Shown: positions 46,112 to 57,354 of the stretch, piece after piece
How the letters are laid out: each line of letters starts with the position of its first letter
Numbering within the stretch: the first letter of the stretch is position 1
Assembly (NCBI GenBank): GCA_024180945.1
Contig: JAKSGN010000002.1
Location: 620,001 to 684,000 of the forward strand
DNA: 64,000 nt
DNA from: Macrophomina tecta
Taxonomy: Eukaryota > Ascomycota > Dothideomycetes > Botryosphaeriales > Botryosphaeriaceae
Direction of reading: 5' to 3'
Position numbers and translations under genes: made by a program
Notes under the pieces: model-generated
What the model was told of the DNA's origin: nothing
The model's input: only the letters and a program-made list of their open reading frames with translations
Database searches by the model: none

Positions 46112-46963
46112 ATGCTCAGGATGTCTCCCAAGTCGGTTGATCTGCTCATCTTGGGCGCCGGCTGGACCTCCACCTTCCTTATCCCTCAACTGGGTCAAGC
46201 CGGCATCAGCTGGGCTGCCACCACAACCACCGGCCACGACGGCACTATTCCTTTCAAATTCGACCCGAGCTCTTCCGACCAGGAGCAGTATGGCAAGCTG
46301 CCTTCCGCGAAGACAGTGCTCATCACTTTCCCTCTGAAGGAAACCGGTCAATCCCGCCACATGACATCCATGTACCGCAAGAGCCACGGCGATGAGAACA
46401 AGTGGATTCAGCTAGGCTCTACTGGCATCTTCACCGACCCCCATTGGAATGATAGCGACTCGTCCTACGACACCAAGAATGCCCGCGCCATTGCCGAAGA
46501 CGAGTTGCGTGAGTGTGTTTCTGGTTGTGTACTCAACCTATCCGGCTTGTATGGTGGAGCTCGCAACCCGAGTGACTGGGTTACGCGTGTGGCAAAAACG
46601 AAAGAGCAGGTAAAAGCGAAAAATGCGCTACATCTTGTACACGGCGACGATGTCGCCAACGCCATCATTGCCGTGCACCGGAAATTCACGCCGGGAAAGC
46701 GTTGGTTGGTAACTGACCTGCACGTCTACGATTGGTGGGATCTGATGCATGCATGGGCTCCTGTGGCTGAGGAGAAAGCAAGACATACGCTGGGTGTAGA
46801 GGAGGCGGAGAAGCTGGAGTACAGGAAATGGGTTGCTGAACTCATGGAAGAGGGCAATGTCAGGGCCCTGCCAAGAGGTCCGGAGACACTGGGAAGAGTT
46901 CTTGATTCAAGGAGCTTTTGGAAGACTGTTGAAAGCTGGCCGGTTAGGGGAAGAGTCGTTTAA
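46112..46963 (+). CDS. NAD(P)-binding Rossmann-fold protein (YeeZ-like)
   Basis: One exon encodes 283 residues. An ATG three codons downstream (46121) could also be used. The Rossmann motif is LLILGAGWTSTFLIPQL. Later features fit atypical extended SDRs of the YeeZ type: LGSTGIFTDPHW (strand 5 region), LNLSGLYGGARNPSDWV with the Tyr, and LVHGDDVANAIIAVH. The C-terminal third is helical. The role in fungi is not established; relatives are annotated as epimerase/dehydratase-like. It lies alone between two receptor-like genes. Confidence 0.82.
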   Translation: MLRMSPKSVDLLILGAGWTSTFLIPQLGQAGISWAATTTTGHDGTIPFKFDPSSSDQEQYGKLPSAKTVLITFPLKETGQSRHMTSMYRKSHGDENKWIQLGSTGIFTDPHWNDSDSSYDTKNARAIAEDELRECVSGCVLNLSGLYGGARNPSDWVTRVAKTKEQVKAKNALHLVHGDDVANAIIAVHRKFTPGKRWLVTDLHVYDWWDLMHAWAPVAEEKARHTLGVEEAEKLEYRKWVAELMEEGNVRALPRGPETLGRVLDSRSFWKTVESWPVRGRVV

Positions 46964-48174
46964 TGGAACACCTGGTGGTGAAGATGGATACTTTAGAAGC
47001 GTTTTCTCTTGAACCGAGCCCACTGGCGATGCCACACTGTGAGTTTCTAGTCATCGTTTGAACTGACTACAATCAGACAGCAGAGATTGGTCGTGCTAAT
47101 GGCTCATCGTGCCACCGAGCGCATTTGGAGGAGGCAACATCAGACGAGGGCGACGCGTAATCCTTGGCTACGGCACTTCATTCTGTAAGCGGCACGGGCA
47201 GGGCTTACGGCAGTCAAGAGGACTCGAGATGCAAAGCAGTATCGTAGACCAGTGGAGAAGATGGTCTAAAGAGCTCATGGCCTGGACCTACTCGTGTTTT
47301 TTGGAGAAAACCGTCAAGCTCAATCGGCAAGGCAGGGCGCAGCCGTACTCTTCGAACTACATACAACACCTTCCCACAGAAAATATTGGAATTTCGGAAT
47401 TCAATCACGAATTCAAGGAGCCAACGCTTGTATGCACTGAACATGCAAGCTCTTTTCTTCCTCACAACCATTTAGCCGGAAGTCCTTACCGAGTGGCCCA
47501 CTGGCACGTACACAGGAACTTTCCGATTAAAAATGGATATATCAAAATCCGGAGAGCGGCCCAGAGCGTTTCCACCACCGATTGACCCGCCATTACTAAG
47601 GATATCGGTTTGTCCATGAGAGTTGTTAGCAGTGCGAAATTTTCGACACCAACAGCGGCAGGTCTTCAGGAGAGATCGCATGTCTTCCGAAGAAGGCGGG
47701 CCGTTTCTGCGGCATCTTCCCGCGTGAACTCCTGAAATTTTCCAAGCGTGTGTTCCATGTCGGCGATCACACAGCCGGAACTGCTCGCAAGTCCGTCTTG
47801 GCTTTAGACACGCGAGTCAACTACCCAACCGTTAGATTTCATCTATTTCGGCCCTAGAAGGAAGGCGAAATATTGCATACGGCTGGTCCAGACGCTATGT
47901 CAGAACTCATGTTGGCTGTGGCACAGGTCGCTAAAGGCTAACAAGATCAAGTGAGCCCACCGAACAGTACCTGGGAGCTCCTGCATACGCATCTGCTCAT
48001 CACCCCAAGCGAGCCCTACGGGTTCTACTGCCTAAGGTCTGCCCCGTAATAGGGAAATAGGCCAGGAAATCTTTTAAAGTATTCACAGACCTCTTCTTCC
48101 GCCATGCTTGAATACCGCCTTTTCGCCGCCAATCCTTCTCGCTCGGGATCCGATCAACAGCACAAGAGATCGCC
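46964..48174. other. intergenic, nothing recognised
   Basis: About 1.2 kb. A 158-codon frame at 47109-47585 starts with GTG and has no family features, so it is not called. Confidence 0.45.
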
Positions 48175-49499
48175 ATGGCGGAAGAAGACAGGGGCCCTAT
48201 CCTGCTCTGGAACACTTTTGTCTTTGGGTCACTTGCCATCTTACTCGTGGCTCTGCGCATTGGCTTTCGAGGTTATCGCAATCGGTTGGATCTTTCGGAC
48301 TACTGCATCTTGATTGCCTTGGTATGTACCTCTACTCCTCGATCAAACTGCACCTCTAACAAGATACAGCTTTGCTCCATCTCCCAGGAGTGCTTCAATG
48401 TGATCGGTAGGTCTTCTCAAATTTGAAACAGCGTTCAGCCAATCTCTGACATTCACAAGCCGTTTTATCCTATGGCTATGGTAAACATGCTGCAGACCTG
48501 CCAGCATCGCTGAAAGACTCGGTGGTTCCGAAAAAGGTAAGCCAACTTAATTCGCCATGCCGAAGGGATGTAGATTGATACGTTTCAGCTTTTCTTTGCC
48601 AACATGATCGTCTTTAAGCCCACGTACTTGTTCACCAAACTCTCGCTCTGCCTCGTCTACACACAGATATTCAAGCGAGCGGACTCACTCACTGTGCGCA
48701 TCACACGCATCCTCGTATATTTTACGACTTTCGTTGTTGTGGGATATTATGGCGCAGCAACTATTATCAGCATCTTCCAGTGTGATCCGGTTCAGAAATC
48801 TTATCTCTCAAAGACACCGGGGACTTGCATCGATCTGACGCAGTTCCGTTTCAGCGGGCACGCTGTCAATATCATCACCAGCCTTATGGTCATCTGTATC
48901 CCTCTCCCTGCTCTGTTTAAGATGAAGGACAAACGGCCTGAGATTAAGCAGCTTCTCTTCCTCATCCTCCTCGGGTTTGTGTATGTCCAAATAACTCATA
49001 ATCCTTCGGCCATGCACCGGCTGACAGCTTCTCATCTATCAGTCATACTTCCTGCGCCATTACCCGCCTGGTCCTTCAATTCTTCCCAGACCCTGCCGCA
49101 AAGACGGACCCTCAGTGGGCCAACACAATCCCCAATGCCATATCCATGGTGGAAATGAATGTGGGCATGATTGCCGCGTCGCTGGTTGTTATGCGCCCTT
49201 GCCTCCAGTTCCTATATAACATTATCACTGGCCGGTCCAATGAGGACTTACTCCGGACAACGCGCACAGGTGGTGCATACTCTGGATCGAAGCTGAGCAG
49301 TTTTGGCAACGGCACGCATTTGAGCACAAGAAGAGATAGAAAGATGAGTAAGGTTGTGGACATAGAAATGGAAAGCCGGTTGGTAGGGAGTAGAGGCGGC
49401 AGTGTGGGCGAAGGGGCGAGGGATAGCTTTGCGGGCATGGCAGGCGCAGCAGTCCAGTACGAGGTGTTGGAATATGGTGGAAAAGGCACCAGGAATTAA
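48175..49499 (+). CDS. Pth11-like rhodopsin-type integral membrane protein
   Basis: Exons 48175-48321, 48370-48406, 48460-48536, 48589-48980 and 49043-49499 encode 369 residues, with frame kept at each junction. Hydrophobic helices include LLWNTFVFGSLAILLVALRIG, ILVYFTTFVVVGYYGAATII and HAVNIITSLMVICIPLPALF. Family motifs are SYGYGKHAADLP, the loop before helix 3, KPTYLFTKLSLCLVYTQIF, CDPVQKSY, and WANTIPNAISMVEMNVGMIAASLVVMRP at helices 6-7. The C-terminal ~110 residues are cytosolic, Ser/Gly/Arg-rich. Fungal proteins of this type include Pth11 of Magnaporthe, which senses host surfaces; a receptor role here is inference. No CFEM domain precedes the helices. Confidence 0.88.
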
Positions 49500-50506
49500 G
49501 AGCTTCGTGGTGTTTGGTTGAGAACTCAATATCCCATTGTTTTCCTTTCTCTATTACATCTTGCCAGGAAAAATAGGTCCAAAATCATTATGTTTCATCA
49601 CAATCAGGCGAAATTCCCTGCCCGCTCTAACGTGACGTTGCGTATGCACTCTCGCCGTTGAGGCCTACAGATGCGCACATAGCCACACCGGATTCGAGTA
49701 AGTCATTAGGGCAATGCTCTTGTCCTGGCATACCGCGACTTACCCGAAGACTTCTACCTTCCCGCGCTGGCGGGTGAAATCTGGTCAATCTCATCTCCCG
49801 GCATCCCCGAAAACGGCTTTTAGCGTTAGAGACCGGGGATTGACGGGCTGCGCCGCACCGCTGTGGATCCTCCTCTCCGTATCTCAAGATTTCTAGGGAC
49901 CGGTTTTCCCGGCTTGGCCTCGTCTATCTGGATCTGCCACCTTGTTAGCGGCATTATTCTTTTCCTTCCTGTTCGCCCGTGGAATCATTGCTCCTCGAAT
50001 CAGGAGTCCCCGGCAGGTTCGGCGCCTGTATCGCCTGTGAAGACGGTATGACGTATCTTCCGTAAACCGACGCTGTTCGCTCCAGTTGACGAGAAAAAAA
50101 AAAAAAAAAAAGGCGATACGCGTTTGCGGAGGTGCATCCCTCCATCGATCGAGTCAGGACCATGCAGAGGTCCCCACACATCAGATCACCCACGACTTCT
50201 AAGCTTCAGGGGGCCCGCGTTGGTCCAGCCGTGATCATGTCTCACTCACGGCTTGTGCCGTAGAGCTGTGCTTCGCGCAGCTTTGCTAGATGGAGAGTCG
50301 GAGCCTCTGACCGCCTCCGTCGGCTATTCCATGGCCCAGCCATTTCACATCACTTTTTACAGGAGAGCGCGCACTATACATGCAGAGAAGAGCGAAATTT
50401 CTTATTAGATGCCGAGTGCCTGGAGCCGGCGCAGGAGCTTGAAGAGAAGAATAAGATTACAACTACATACAGCAAAGAACACGACTACGCGGTGCCATTT
50501 CAAGAT
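49500..50506. other. intergenic between convergent genes
   Basis: About 1 kb with an 18-nt A run at 50094-50111. No gene is seen. Confidence 0.5.
50094..50111. repeat. poly-A tract (18 nt)
   Basis: Uninterrupted A run in a convergent intergenic region; no target-site duplication or coding remnant was noticed beside it. Confidence 0.65.
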
Positions 50507-52361
50507 TTACCGGCGGTGTCCATGCGGCCCATGACTGATCCAAGGGTTGTCGAACGCCACGCTGCTCGCATCATCCCACCAATTCACCCACCTGCACTCC
50601 CAGCTGGCCGGATCGCTCGGGTCCCTGCCCTCGCCCCGGAAAGTGTTCCGCAGCGGATACTTGCAGTGCGTGCGCTCGAACGCGACGCCCTCGGCCACCT
50701 TGTCGTCCGCAAACTTGGTGCCCGTAATCCCCTCGGGCGCCTCGCCCTTCTCGACCCAGTCGACCATGGCGGCCAGGACGTTGTGCTCGGCGTCGAAGGG
50801 GATGCCGGCGGCGGGCGCGCCGCCGCCCTGGCCCAGCACCCACGCGCCCGGCCCGCCGTTGCAGTGGTTCATGCCCGAGACGCGGAAGAAGCGGAAGAAG
50901 GCGTCCATGTCGGCGTAGCCGTAGCGCATGCTCTTCCTCAGGTACTCGTAGAAGCGCGGAGTGTTGAAGCTGGTGATCTGGTTGTCCTGCTGGCCGTGGT
51001 AGCTCAGCAGCTTGCCGCCGCGCTTCTGGAAGCGCGCGAGCGAGCTCGGCCACGTGCGGATGTTGGCCGGGTTGCGCGCGTCGGCGTAGAGGGCGTCGAG
51101 TGCGGTGAAGGTCGACGCGTCCCAGGACGGGTTATAGAGAACGTATTTAAACCAGTCCTCAGAGTAGGAGAAGGGTTTGCCGGCGTAGAGCTTTTCAACG
51201 GCGCCGGTCTCGCTGCCTGGCTGCATGCCGGGGAAGATGAGGTCACCGTCGAGGGCGAAGAAAGGGGAGAAAATCTGCTGTAGCATGCCGACTTGGATGG
51301 CGTTGAGGCAGGTGCTGCTGTTGGTGGTGGTGGCCGAGCAGAGGAGAGTGGCTGGGTTGAAGTGACAGAGGGTCGGGTCTTCAATGATGCCGTCTTCAAC
51401 GCCGTCGATGGCGTCGCATTCTGTGCTTGTTGTGAGTATGGTGGATGTGGCCATCAGGATTCAGGAGGTGCTTACGGGCAAGAACCTCATTGTGAATAGT
51501 CGTCTTCCAGGTGTCAACGGAGATGAAATTCTCTGAGCCAATAGCGCCGGTAATGGGGTAGAAGCTTGCTCTCCACGAGATAAGATCATTGAAGTCCACA
51601 GCAGGTGCGCCTGCTACGATGCCGTCGAAGTCGTCGGGAAACTTTTCGGCGGCTTTGATACCCATACGTCCACCAAGCGAGCAACCAAGGTAGTAAGACT
51701 TGCTAATTTCGCCCTCGTAGAAGAGCTTAGTAAGTTTCTTGCCGACATCTGTTGCAGTATGCAGACTTGCAGAAGTTAGTATAAAGCGCGTGCTGAATAT
51801 TCGGCATTGAGTACTTACGATCTCCAGGCGAAGTCCCTCACCACCTCCTCATTTCGATAAAAGGCGTTGCCGTAAGTACCGTTATGGCCGTTGTTGGCAC
51901 CGACGGCAGCAAAACCATTCAAAGAGGTGTAGGCCAGGTCTTCATATTTAACACCTGCAACGTGTCAGGAAGTTGCAATCGCTACGGAGGTTAGGACAGC
52001 AGAATCACTTACACCCATCGATGCCGCCATTGCCTGTGGCCAGGAAGCGTCCACTCCAGTCTCTGGGGAGCCACATCTCGTAAGTGATGCTGGACCTCTC
52101 CGAAGTCGGAATAGACATGGCTATGCGGCAGACGTCGGCCGATACCAGCTGGCTTGCGCGGTTACATGTTGCATCGTTGTCCGTGAACGTGAGGGTGGTA
52201 TTTGCGGGCACGAATTCTCTGACGGTAAGGGTCGAGTTGTAGACATGCTTCTGGGGCTCAAACGAGAGACACGACCGCTGGAAGGAATCCGTGCTGGTGG
52301 TTGCAGCGCCCACAACGGAGGCGAACAGAGCCAGCGAGCTGGTCAGCAGACCGGGTGCCAT
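50507..52361 (-). CDS. secreted tannase/feruloyl esterase family protein
   Basis: Minus-strand exons 52361-52013, 51954-51819, 51765-51476 and 51420-50507 encode 562 residues. The first ~19 residues (LLTSSLALFASVVGA) are a clear signal peptide. The family's CS-D-HC arrangement is present: the nucleophile Ser next to Cys in GCSLGG, Asp in HGQQDNQI, and His-Cys in NHCNGGPGAW, where the two cysteines normally form a disulfide that holds the triad. An Asp-rich calcium-binding-like stretch CDAIDGVEDGIIEDP follows intron 3. Members cleave ester links such as feruloyl or galloyl esters in plant cell walls or tannins; which substrate applies here is unknown. Several NxT/NxS sites are visible. The assigned ATG follows a basic run and is the one that gives the signal peptide directly. 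Confidence 0.93.
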
Positions 52362-53258
52362 TTTGCGCCTTGTCCGGAGTCGTGCTCGGCCAGGGGTTGG
52401 AAAGACGACACGAACAAACAAACAGCGGTACCGTCTAAGAGGAGAGCGGGAGCACAAAAAGGCCGACCAAAACTCAAAAAAGCAGCCCATTGACAATTTA
52501 TCCGAGCAAGACATCGGCAGACGGCTGCCGATGCAGGGGCAGGCAGACTCGGGTTGCTCCGCCTACACAGCATAAATTTCGGACGTTGACCGAAAGTGTA
52601 ATTTGGTCTCTGGGTGTCGAGGAAGCTGTGCCGCAGAAGGAAAGCCGAGGCCTGACTCCTGCTCTCCTGCCCTGGCGAGGGTAGGGCTGGGGCAGAGGAC
52701 GAAAAGCAGCAATTCCGGGGCCGGGTAACGCGGCGGCCCGGGCTGGGCTGCGTCTTTTTAGACGACCAACAGAGGAGGCCGGAAAGCCACGACACGGCTC
52801 GCTGCGGGGCACAGGCAACGGCTCGCTCGCCCACGGCATCTGCCTTCGAAAACAAGCCCACAATCTATTCCGCCAATAAATACGAGTTCGCGCCTTCTTT
52901 CGCGGTGGAGGGACTGATGAAGTGATAGGTAAGGCTGCAGTCAGCCCCTTCAAATCTGCATTTGCAAATTGCAGCAGCATCCTTCAACATCCACGAAATG
53001 AGCCTTATGTTCGAAACCACGCCCTCTACAACCCAATCAGAGCCCATAATAGTGGCTGCCATCAGAACCACAAAAGAGATACTCCATTTCCTCCACTAGG
53101 TGCGGCGAGTAAACGACGTTTGAAATTCTTCCAGTTAGACGATCCTGGGCCATTCAGTTGCTGCGAATATGGCAGCGGCAATCGTCGGGTTCCAAGGCCG
53201 CTCGCTCTGCCTCGTCGCGCTCGTCCGCCAGCTCCACGGGAAGGGGTAGGTTGTGAGA
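52362..53258. other. esterase upstream region
   Basis: About 900 bases, likely containing the esterase promoter. Overlapping short frames on both strands lack gene features. Confidence 0.45.
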
Positions 53259-53792
53259 CTAGGGTGATTGCTCCTTGAATATGTTGCGCAGTGCGCGGAT
53301 TCCTGTCGTCAGCGTGAGTAGTTCGAACAGACAGAACACCATTCCTATGGAGATTTATGGATTAAGCTTAATTCTCTTAGCGCAAAAAGTGTAACAGTAT
53401 GTGTCTGCCTTGCAATAAAAGTAAAGACCAGCCCAGATAAGAAGAGCAATTACCCCGAGTACTGGCCATAGAGTCAGAGTGACAGTGACGTACGAAAACT
53501 TCCTGGAGGAGGCGCAGTACAGAATTACCCTAGGGTTGAGACGCCACTATAGCCAGTAACCACGCGACAAGAGCCGGGCTGCCGGAGGAGAATTTAAAAA
53601 GAATACAGATACGTCCCGTGCTGATAGTGGGAAGGACGCGATAATGGATACCATTTCTGGTGTCTGAATGGAAGAGATGTTTGCGTAAGACACTGTGTCA
53701 TTGAATGGACCGGAGGGGCCAGCAGGCGCAGCGTGATAGTAATAGCCGGTGTTGGATGTAACAAACGGAAGAGGGTATCCGAAAGATTCCCA
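53259..53792 (-). pseudogene. remnant or partial gene for a small membrane protein
   Basis: Three protein-like minus-strand segments join in frame: 53792-53613 (reading ESFGYPLPFVTSNTGYYYH and on to PLSARD), 53546-53453 (VILYCASSRKFSYVTVTLTLW) and 53344-53259 (MVFCLFELLTLTTGIRALRN, stop TAG). The junctions use GTATCT...TATAG and GTAATT...CATAG. The product would have an outside-facing N-terminal part with NxT/NxS sites and a hydrophobic stretch. A TGA stop (CGATGATGG, at 53795-53793) stands directly upstream in frame, and I find no good start or acceptor there, so the gene is probably decayed. It borders the AT-rich block. No family was recognised. Confidence 0.4.
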
Positions 53793-53898
53793 TCATCGCT
53801 GCCGCCGCTGATTTTGGTTTACAATGGCACATCTTTCGAAAATGAGGTCATGCATTTTTCTGGGTGCCACAGCAGCTTGAATTCGAGACAGTTATACC

Positions 53899-53917
53899 TT
53901 TTTTTTTTTTTTTTTTT
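53899..53917. repeat. poly-T tract (19 nt)
   Basis: Uninterrupted T run at the left edge of the AT-rich block. Confidence 0.65.
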
Positions 53918-54816
53918 CAACCTGGGTTCGCTCACAATATCGCAACATGCCCATCGACTAACATCTCCGAGCCATGCTGACTACACCCTGTAGGCTTCAA
54001 AGATGAAAGATCACTCGCTTCAATGGACAGTGGTTCAGACGCCGACGTACCCATTCTAGTTCTACATATTCACGGTCATCTGTTTTGCGCCAATATGCAG
54101 GCAAGGACACCATAGACACCTTGGGGTTAAAGCCGAGGGCTTGGAGGTTTCCCTTGGGTAAACAAGGTTTTGAGTGTGCAGAAGCATAAATTCTTGAGGT
54201 GGATGTGTGAACGGGTAGGAGGCTTAGCGATTGATGATTTCACGAAAGTTGGTATCAGCGACGTGCCAACTATAGATACCCCAAAATTACGCCACCGGAA
54301 TGCTGGAAACTAAACGGGTGGCTCTCTGCACTTTCTATAATTTACTTGGAGTAAGCAACGACCTACGAATTACTACTGCTTGTCTTATTTAGCATTTATG
54401 TTTACAATCTCACAAAATATTTATTATCCCCGCACCTAGTAGTATGCTCTATGAGGCCGTCGATTCTGTAAGGCTTTTAATTTGTATATGCGCCTCTTGG
54501 CCCTTAGTGTTAGTCGGAAGGAAGGTTACTACTCTTTTCCTCGAAAGACTTTATCTTAAGCCGCGAGGTTCGAAGTTAGTTCTACGCAAATTTATAGTAA
54601 TAGCAGCTGGAGTGTGTCCGTTAAGGTGATTTGGATGTACGGAAGAATACCTCGTCGATACTAGATATGCTATAGACTTTCTAATGTCTCCTTCTGTAAC
54701 TATTTTTTACAGCCTCCGGCTCCAAAAATCTCACTGGCGAGATTATAAACGACACTCGTCTTTGACAAAATCGAATAAGCCATAACATTACTGAAACAAT
54801 CTCGGACTGAGGAAGG

Positions 54817-54831
54817 AAAAAAAAAAAAAAA
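54817..54831. repeat. poly-A tract (15 nt)
   Basis: Uninterrupted A run inside the AT-rich block. Confidence 0.6.
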
Positions 54832-55228
54832 TAAAGCTATATGTTCCTTACTCTTCCCCGTTGCAGTGTCATATAGGTATTTTTTCCATTACTTTTTCCT
54901 GTAGTATCGTGTATGGTTTAGCTTTCCGAGCTGGTTAAGTGAAGAAAATCTTGCAAAGTGTCGATTCCATCCCAAACTAAGAATTAAGAAAATGATTACA
55001 ATTGTTTATAACGCTCTTGAATGCTCCGTAGTCTATTATTAGTGACGCTTTTGATATTTATATCTAGTACGCGATGTAAGTTGGTCTTGCATATTTGAAG
55101 TTTTTCTATAATCCATAGAAAAAGAGAATACTTAAAGAGCAGCTCCCCCTTTGCTCTGTAACCAGAACTAATTAACTCTCAGAAAATACTAGGATCTTAT
55201 TAATTTCTTCCGTATAACTCTGATTAAC

Positions 55229-55774
55229 ATGGAGTACTTCAGTCACTTCATTGTACTCTACGTTTCGACCGTTACCATAGCTGCTTTTCCAATCCCAGTA
55301 TCTCAGCATCCCAGCCCCCAGGATCTCGCCGAAGAGCCCGGAACATTTGGACTCATCCCAATCGGCTTCGAAAAAGTCTCTCGCCGCTTAGTCAGTCGAA
55401 CCGGGCAGTGCTATCTCCACAGGTACACATGTCATCCAAACCTGAGCGGATGCTATCAAGCGAGAATGAGCGAACAATTGGTGCTCAACAACCATCAATA
55501 TTCGCTCACCATCACCGGTCCGAGGCGGGGGGAGGGGGAAAAGCGGCCGCTAGCACTTTCCCCTAGTTCCCTATTTTGCACTCCACAATGGGAGCCAGAT
55601 TGCTGGTCGCATGGCCATCCTGGACGACAAGCGCGGACATCATTCCCATCCGTTGGGGTGCCGGCGTATGCCACGCAGACATACTACCTTGCCGATAACC
55701 AGGATCCAAGATACCCTACGGATTGGAAGGATGGCGATAAAATTGACGTGGTCAGGTATTGTGATCACACGTAA
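55229..55774 (+). CDS. small secreted cysteine-containing protein (effector-like candidate)
   Basis: A 181-codon frame opens with MEYFSHFIVLYVSTVTIAAFP, a good signal peptide with cleavage expected near residue 18-20. The rest has six cysteines (GQCY, YTCHP, SGCYQ, LFCTP, PDCWS, RYCDH), which could form three disulfides. A Lys-Arg pair (EGEKRPL) could be a Kex2-type site. No domain is recognised. A hidden intron cannot be excluded around 55510-55570, where composition shifts to a G-rich run. The gene stands alone at the right edge of an AT-rich block, a common setting for fungal effectors. Function is unknown and the call as a gene is moderate. Confidence 0.5.
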   Translation: MEYFSHFIVLYVSTVTIAAFPIPVSQHPSPQDLAEEPGTFGLIPIGFEKVSRRLVSRTGQCYLHRYTCHPNLSGCYQARMSEQLVLNNHQYSLTITGPRRGEGEKRPLALSPSSLFCTPQWEPDCWSHGHPGRQARTSFPSVGVPAYATQTYYLADNQDPRYPTDWKDGDKIDVVRYCDHT

Positions 55775-56778
55775 TCTTGGCGCCGCTGAAGTTACAACGA
55801 ATCTGTTCGACTTAAAGGTTTTTTCTGGTGTGCGCTTTACCTTGCGTTACGGAGTTCATTCATTTTGCATGTCTTTCTTTCCTTGGATAACAGTAGGGTG
55901 GTACTTTTGGAGAGAGAGCTCATGTATGATAGATATTCTGCGTTCGTTTAATGCAGACCGTAGGTCAGCCTTTTGACAGGGAAGACTTACAACAACTGGG
56001 TCAGGATGCAGGCTGATACCTCGTAGCAATGTTGAGCAATGGGATCTGGTCTTTGTTGCATCCGACTAACAGGCTTACAACAGGGTGCTGACTAAGGACC
56101 TGGCTTCAGATTTTGGAGTTTGTACCGGAGACCAATCGCCAAGGGGTATTCCGTGATAAGAGCTCAGAACAGGTTGAAATCGTGCGGGTAGTACTCACTC
56201 AAAAGGGAAGAGACAAAGAAACTCAGGCAATACCTTGGTCGCTACAATTCGACGGACCTTATAGCCCACCATGGGCCACTTCTACCCCAATTTGGTTGCG
56301 GTGGGACCGGATGGTAGCCATATGCGGGCCTCTTCCCAAAGCCTGGTCTTGTCAAGGCCACAAGAGTGTGGGGCGATACGTACGGCACTCCATCTGTTCT
56401 GTTTACGATGATTTCTCCCAAACAAGCCGAGTCTGTCGCCAATGGAACGCAGGGAGCCACTAGCAGCTCGCCTCAACGACAATGATAAGCCCCAAGGTGG
56501 GAATTGCAACCTCAATCAACAGGGCAATCTTACACCGAGAGTGGAAAGGCGACTCTGTGGAGTTCTTGTTGCTATTGTGTACATGCAACTGAGGAGAAGA
56601 GAACATCTGCGGGAGTGAAGTCCGAAAATGGTTGTAGACGCAAAAGTCTCAAGAAGAAACGCCGACACGCCTATCGTCAAATGCAGCAACGCAAAACCAA
56701 TACATCACATCTGATCTCTCTGCCGATATCATTTGGTTCGTAAAGTCCGTTCGAGTTTGTTCCTTGGTATCACTGCGT
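55775..56778. other. intergenic, nothing recognised
   Basis: About 1 kb. A 116-codon frame at 56113-56463 has protein-like patches but no start context or family features, and I do not call it. Confidence 0.4.
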
Positions 56779-57354
56779 TCAAGCGCCATCGCCCCAGATG
56801 CCAATGACGCCCAGGGTGAAGGCCAGGCCGCTGATGGCGGCCCTGGCACCTTCGGCAATCCTGGACTTCTCAACGCCGTTCCGCACTATCTCGCCGTTGA
56901 CATCCTCGCCCTTCTCTATGTCGATCCAGCTGCGCTCGCCGCTGCCGGAAGCATCATCCCGAAGCTCGTCTTCTTGATGGCGAAGGGCGTAGTCGACGCC
57001 ATTGCCCGCGGCAGCAACAAGGGCAGTCCACAGCAGGTACGGGTGGCGGGCACGCGGGGGCGAGAGGATGAAGGCGAGCGATAAAGTCGAGATGGCGGTG
57101 GCGGTGAGCAGGCGGATGTGACGCTTCGCAGAGTATTGGATGGACAGGAAGGTGGTGTAGCCGTGGATGGCGGTGGGCAGCTCGAGCAGGGCTGGTAAGG
57201 CGGAGGTGCTAAGAGTATACGAGACGCCCTGGGATAGCAATCAGGACATGCGGCAGTGGATGGATGCGGCTCGGAAAGATGGAGGCAAACTTACCGTCAG
57301 CAGGCCGAGGCTGACGGTGCCGACGAACTTGCAGAGAGCAATGGTGCGGGCCAT
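56779..57354 (-). CDS. Atg33/Scm4-like mitochondrial membrane protein
   Basis: Minus-strand exons 57354-57295 and 57228-56779 encode 169 residues. The N-terminus MARTIALCKFVGTVSLGLLT joined to GVSYTLSTSALPALLELP is the hallmark of the fungal Atg33/Scm4 family. These are small outer-mitochondrial-membrane proteins; Atg33 of yeast is needed for mitophagy in some conditions. Further hydrophobic segments are HIRLLTATAISTLSLAFIL, PYLLWTALVAAAGNGV and AAISGLAFTLGVIGIWG at the end, giving about four membrane spans. An acidic loop (EKGEDVNGE) lies before the last span. It is divergent from the dienoyl-CoA reductase gene. Whether it acts in mitophagy here is inference. Confidence 0.85.

Larger units (their letters stand above)
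53793..55228. other. AT-rich, ORF-poor block
   Basis: The base composition drops clearly, to roughly 35-40% GC by eye between about 54200 and 55200, against roughly half in the neighbours. TA-rich words are frequent and no reading frame of note exists. Runs of T (53899-53917) and A (54817-54831) lie inside. This looks like a decayed repeat, possibly changed by repeat-induced point mutation; that cause is inference. Confidence 0.6.

Noticed and set aside
47109..47585. 158-codon plus-strand frame
   Set aside because: Starts with GTG, has no family features and lacks any supporting intron or context.
50492..51283. 263-codon plus-strand frame opposite the esterase
   Set aside because: Antisense shadow of the esterase last exon; Ala/Val/Arg-rich composition and no domain.
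54560..54600. GGTTCGAAG string resembling a tRNA B box
   Set aside because: No matching acceptor stem or A box; it lies in AT-rich decayed sequence.
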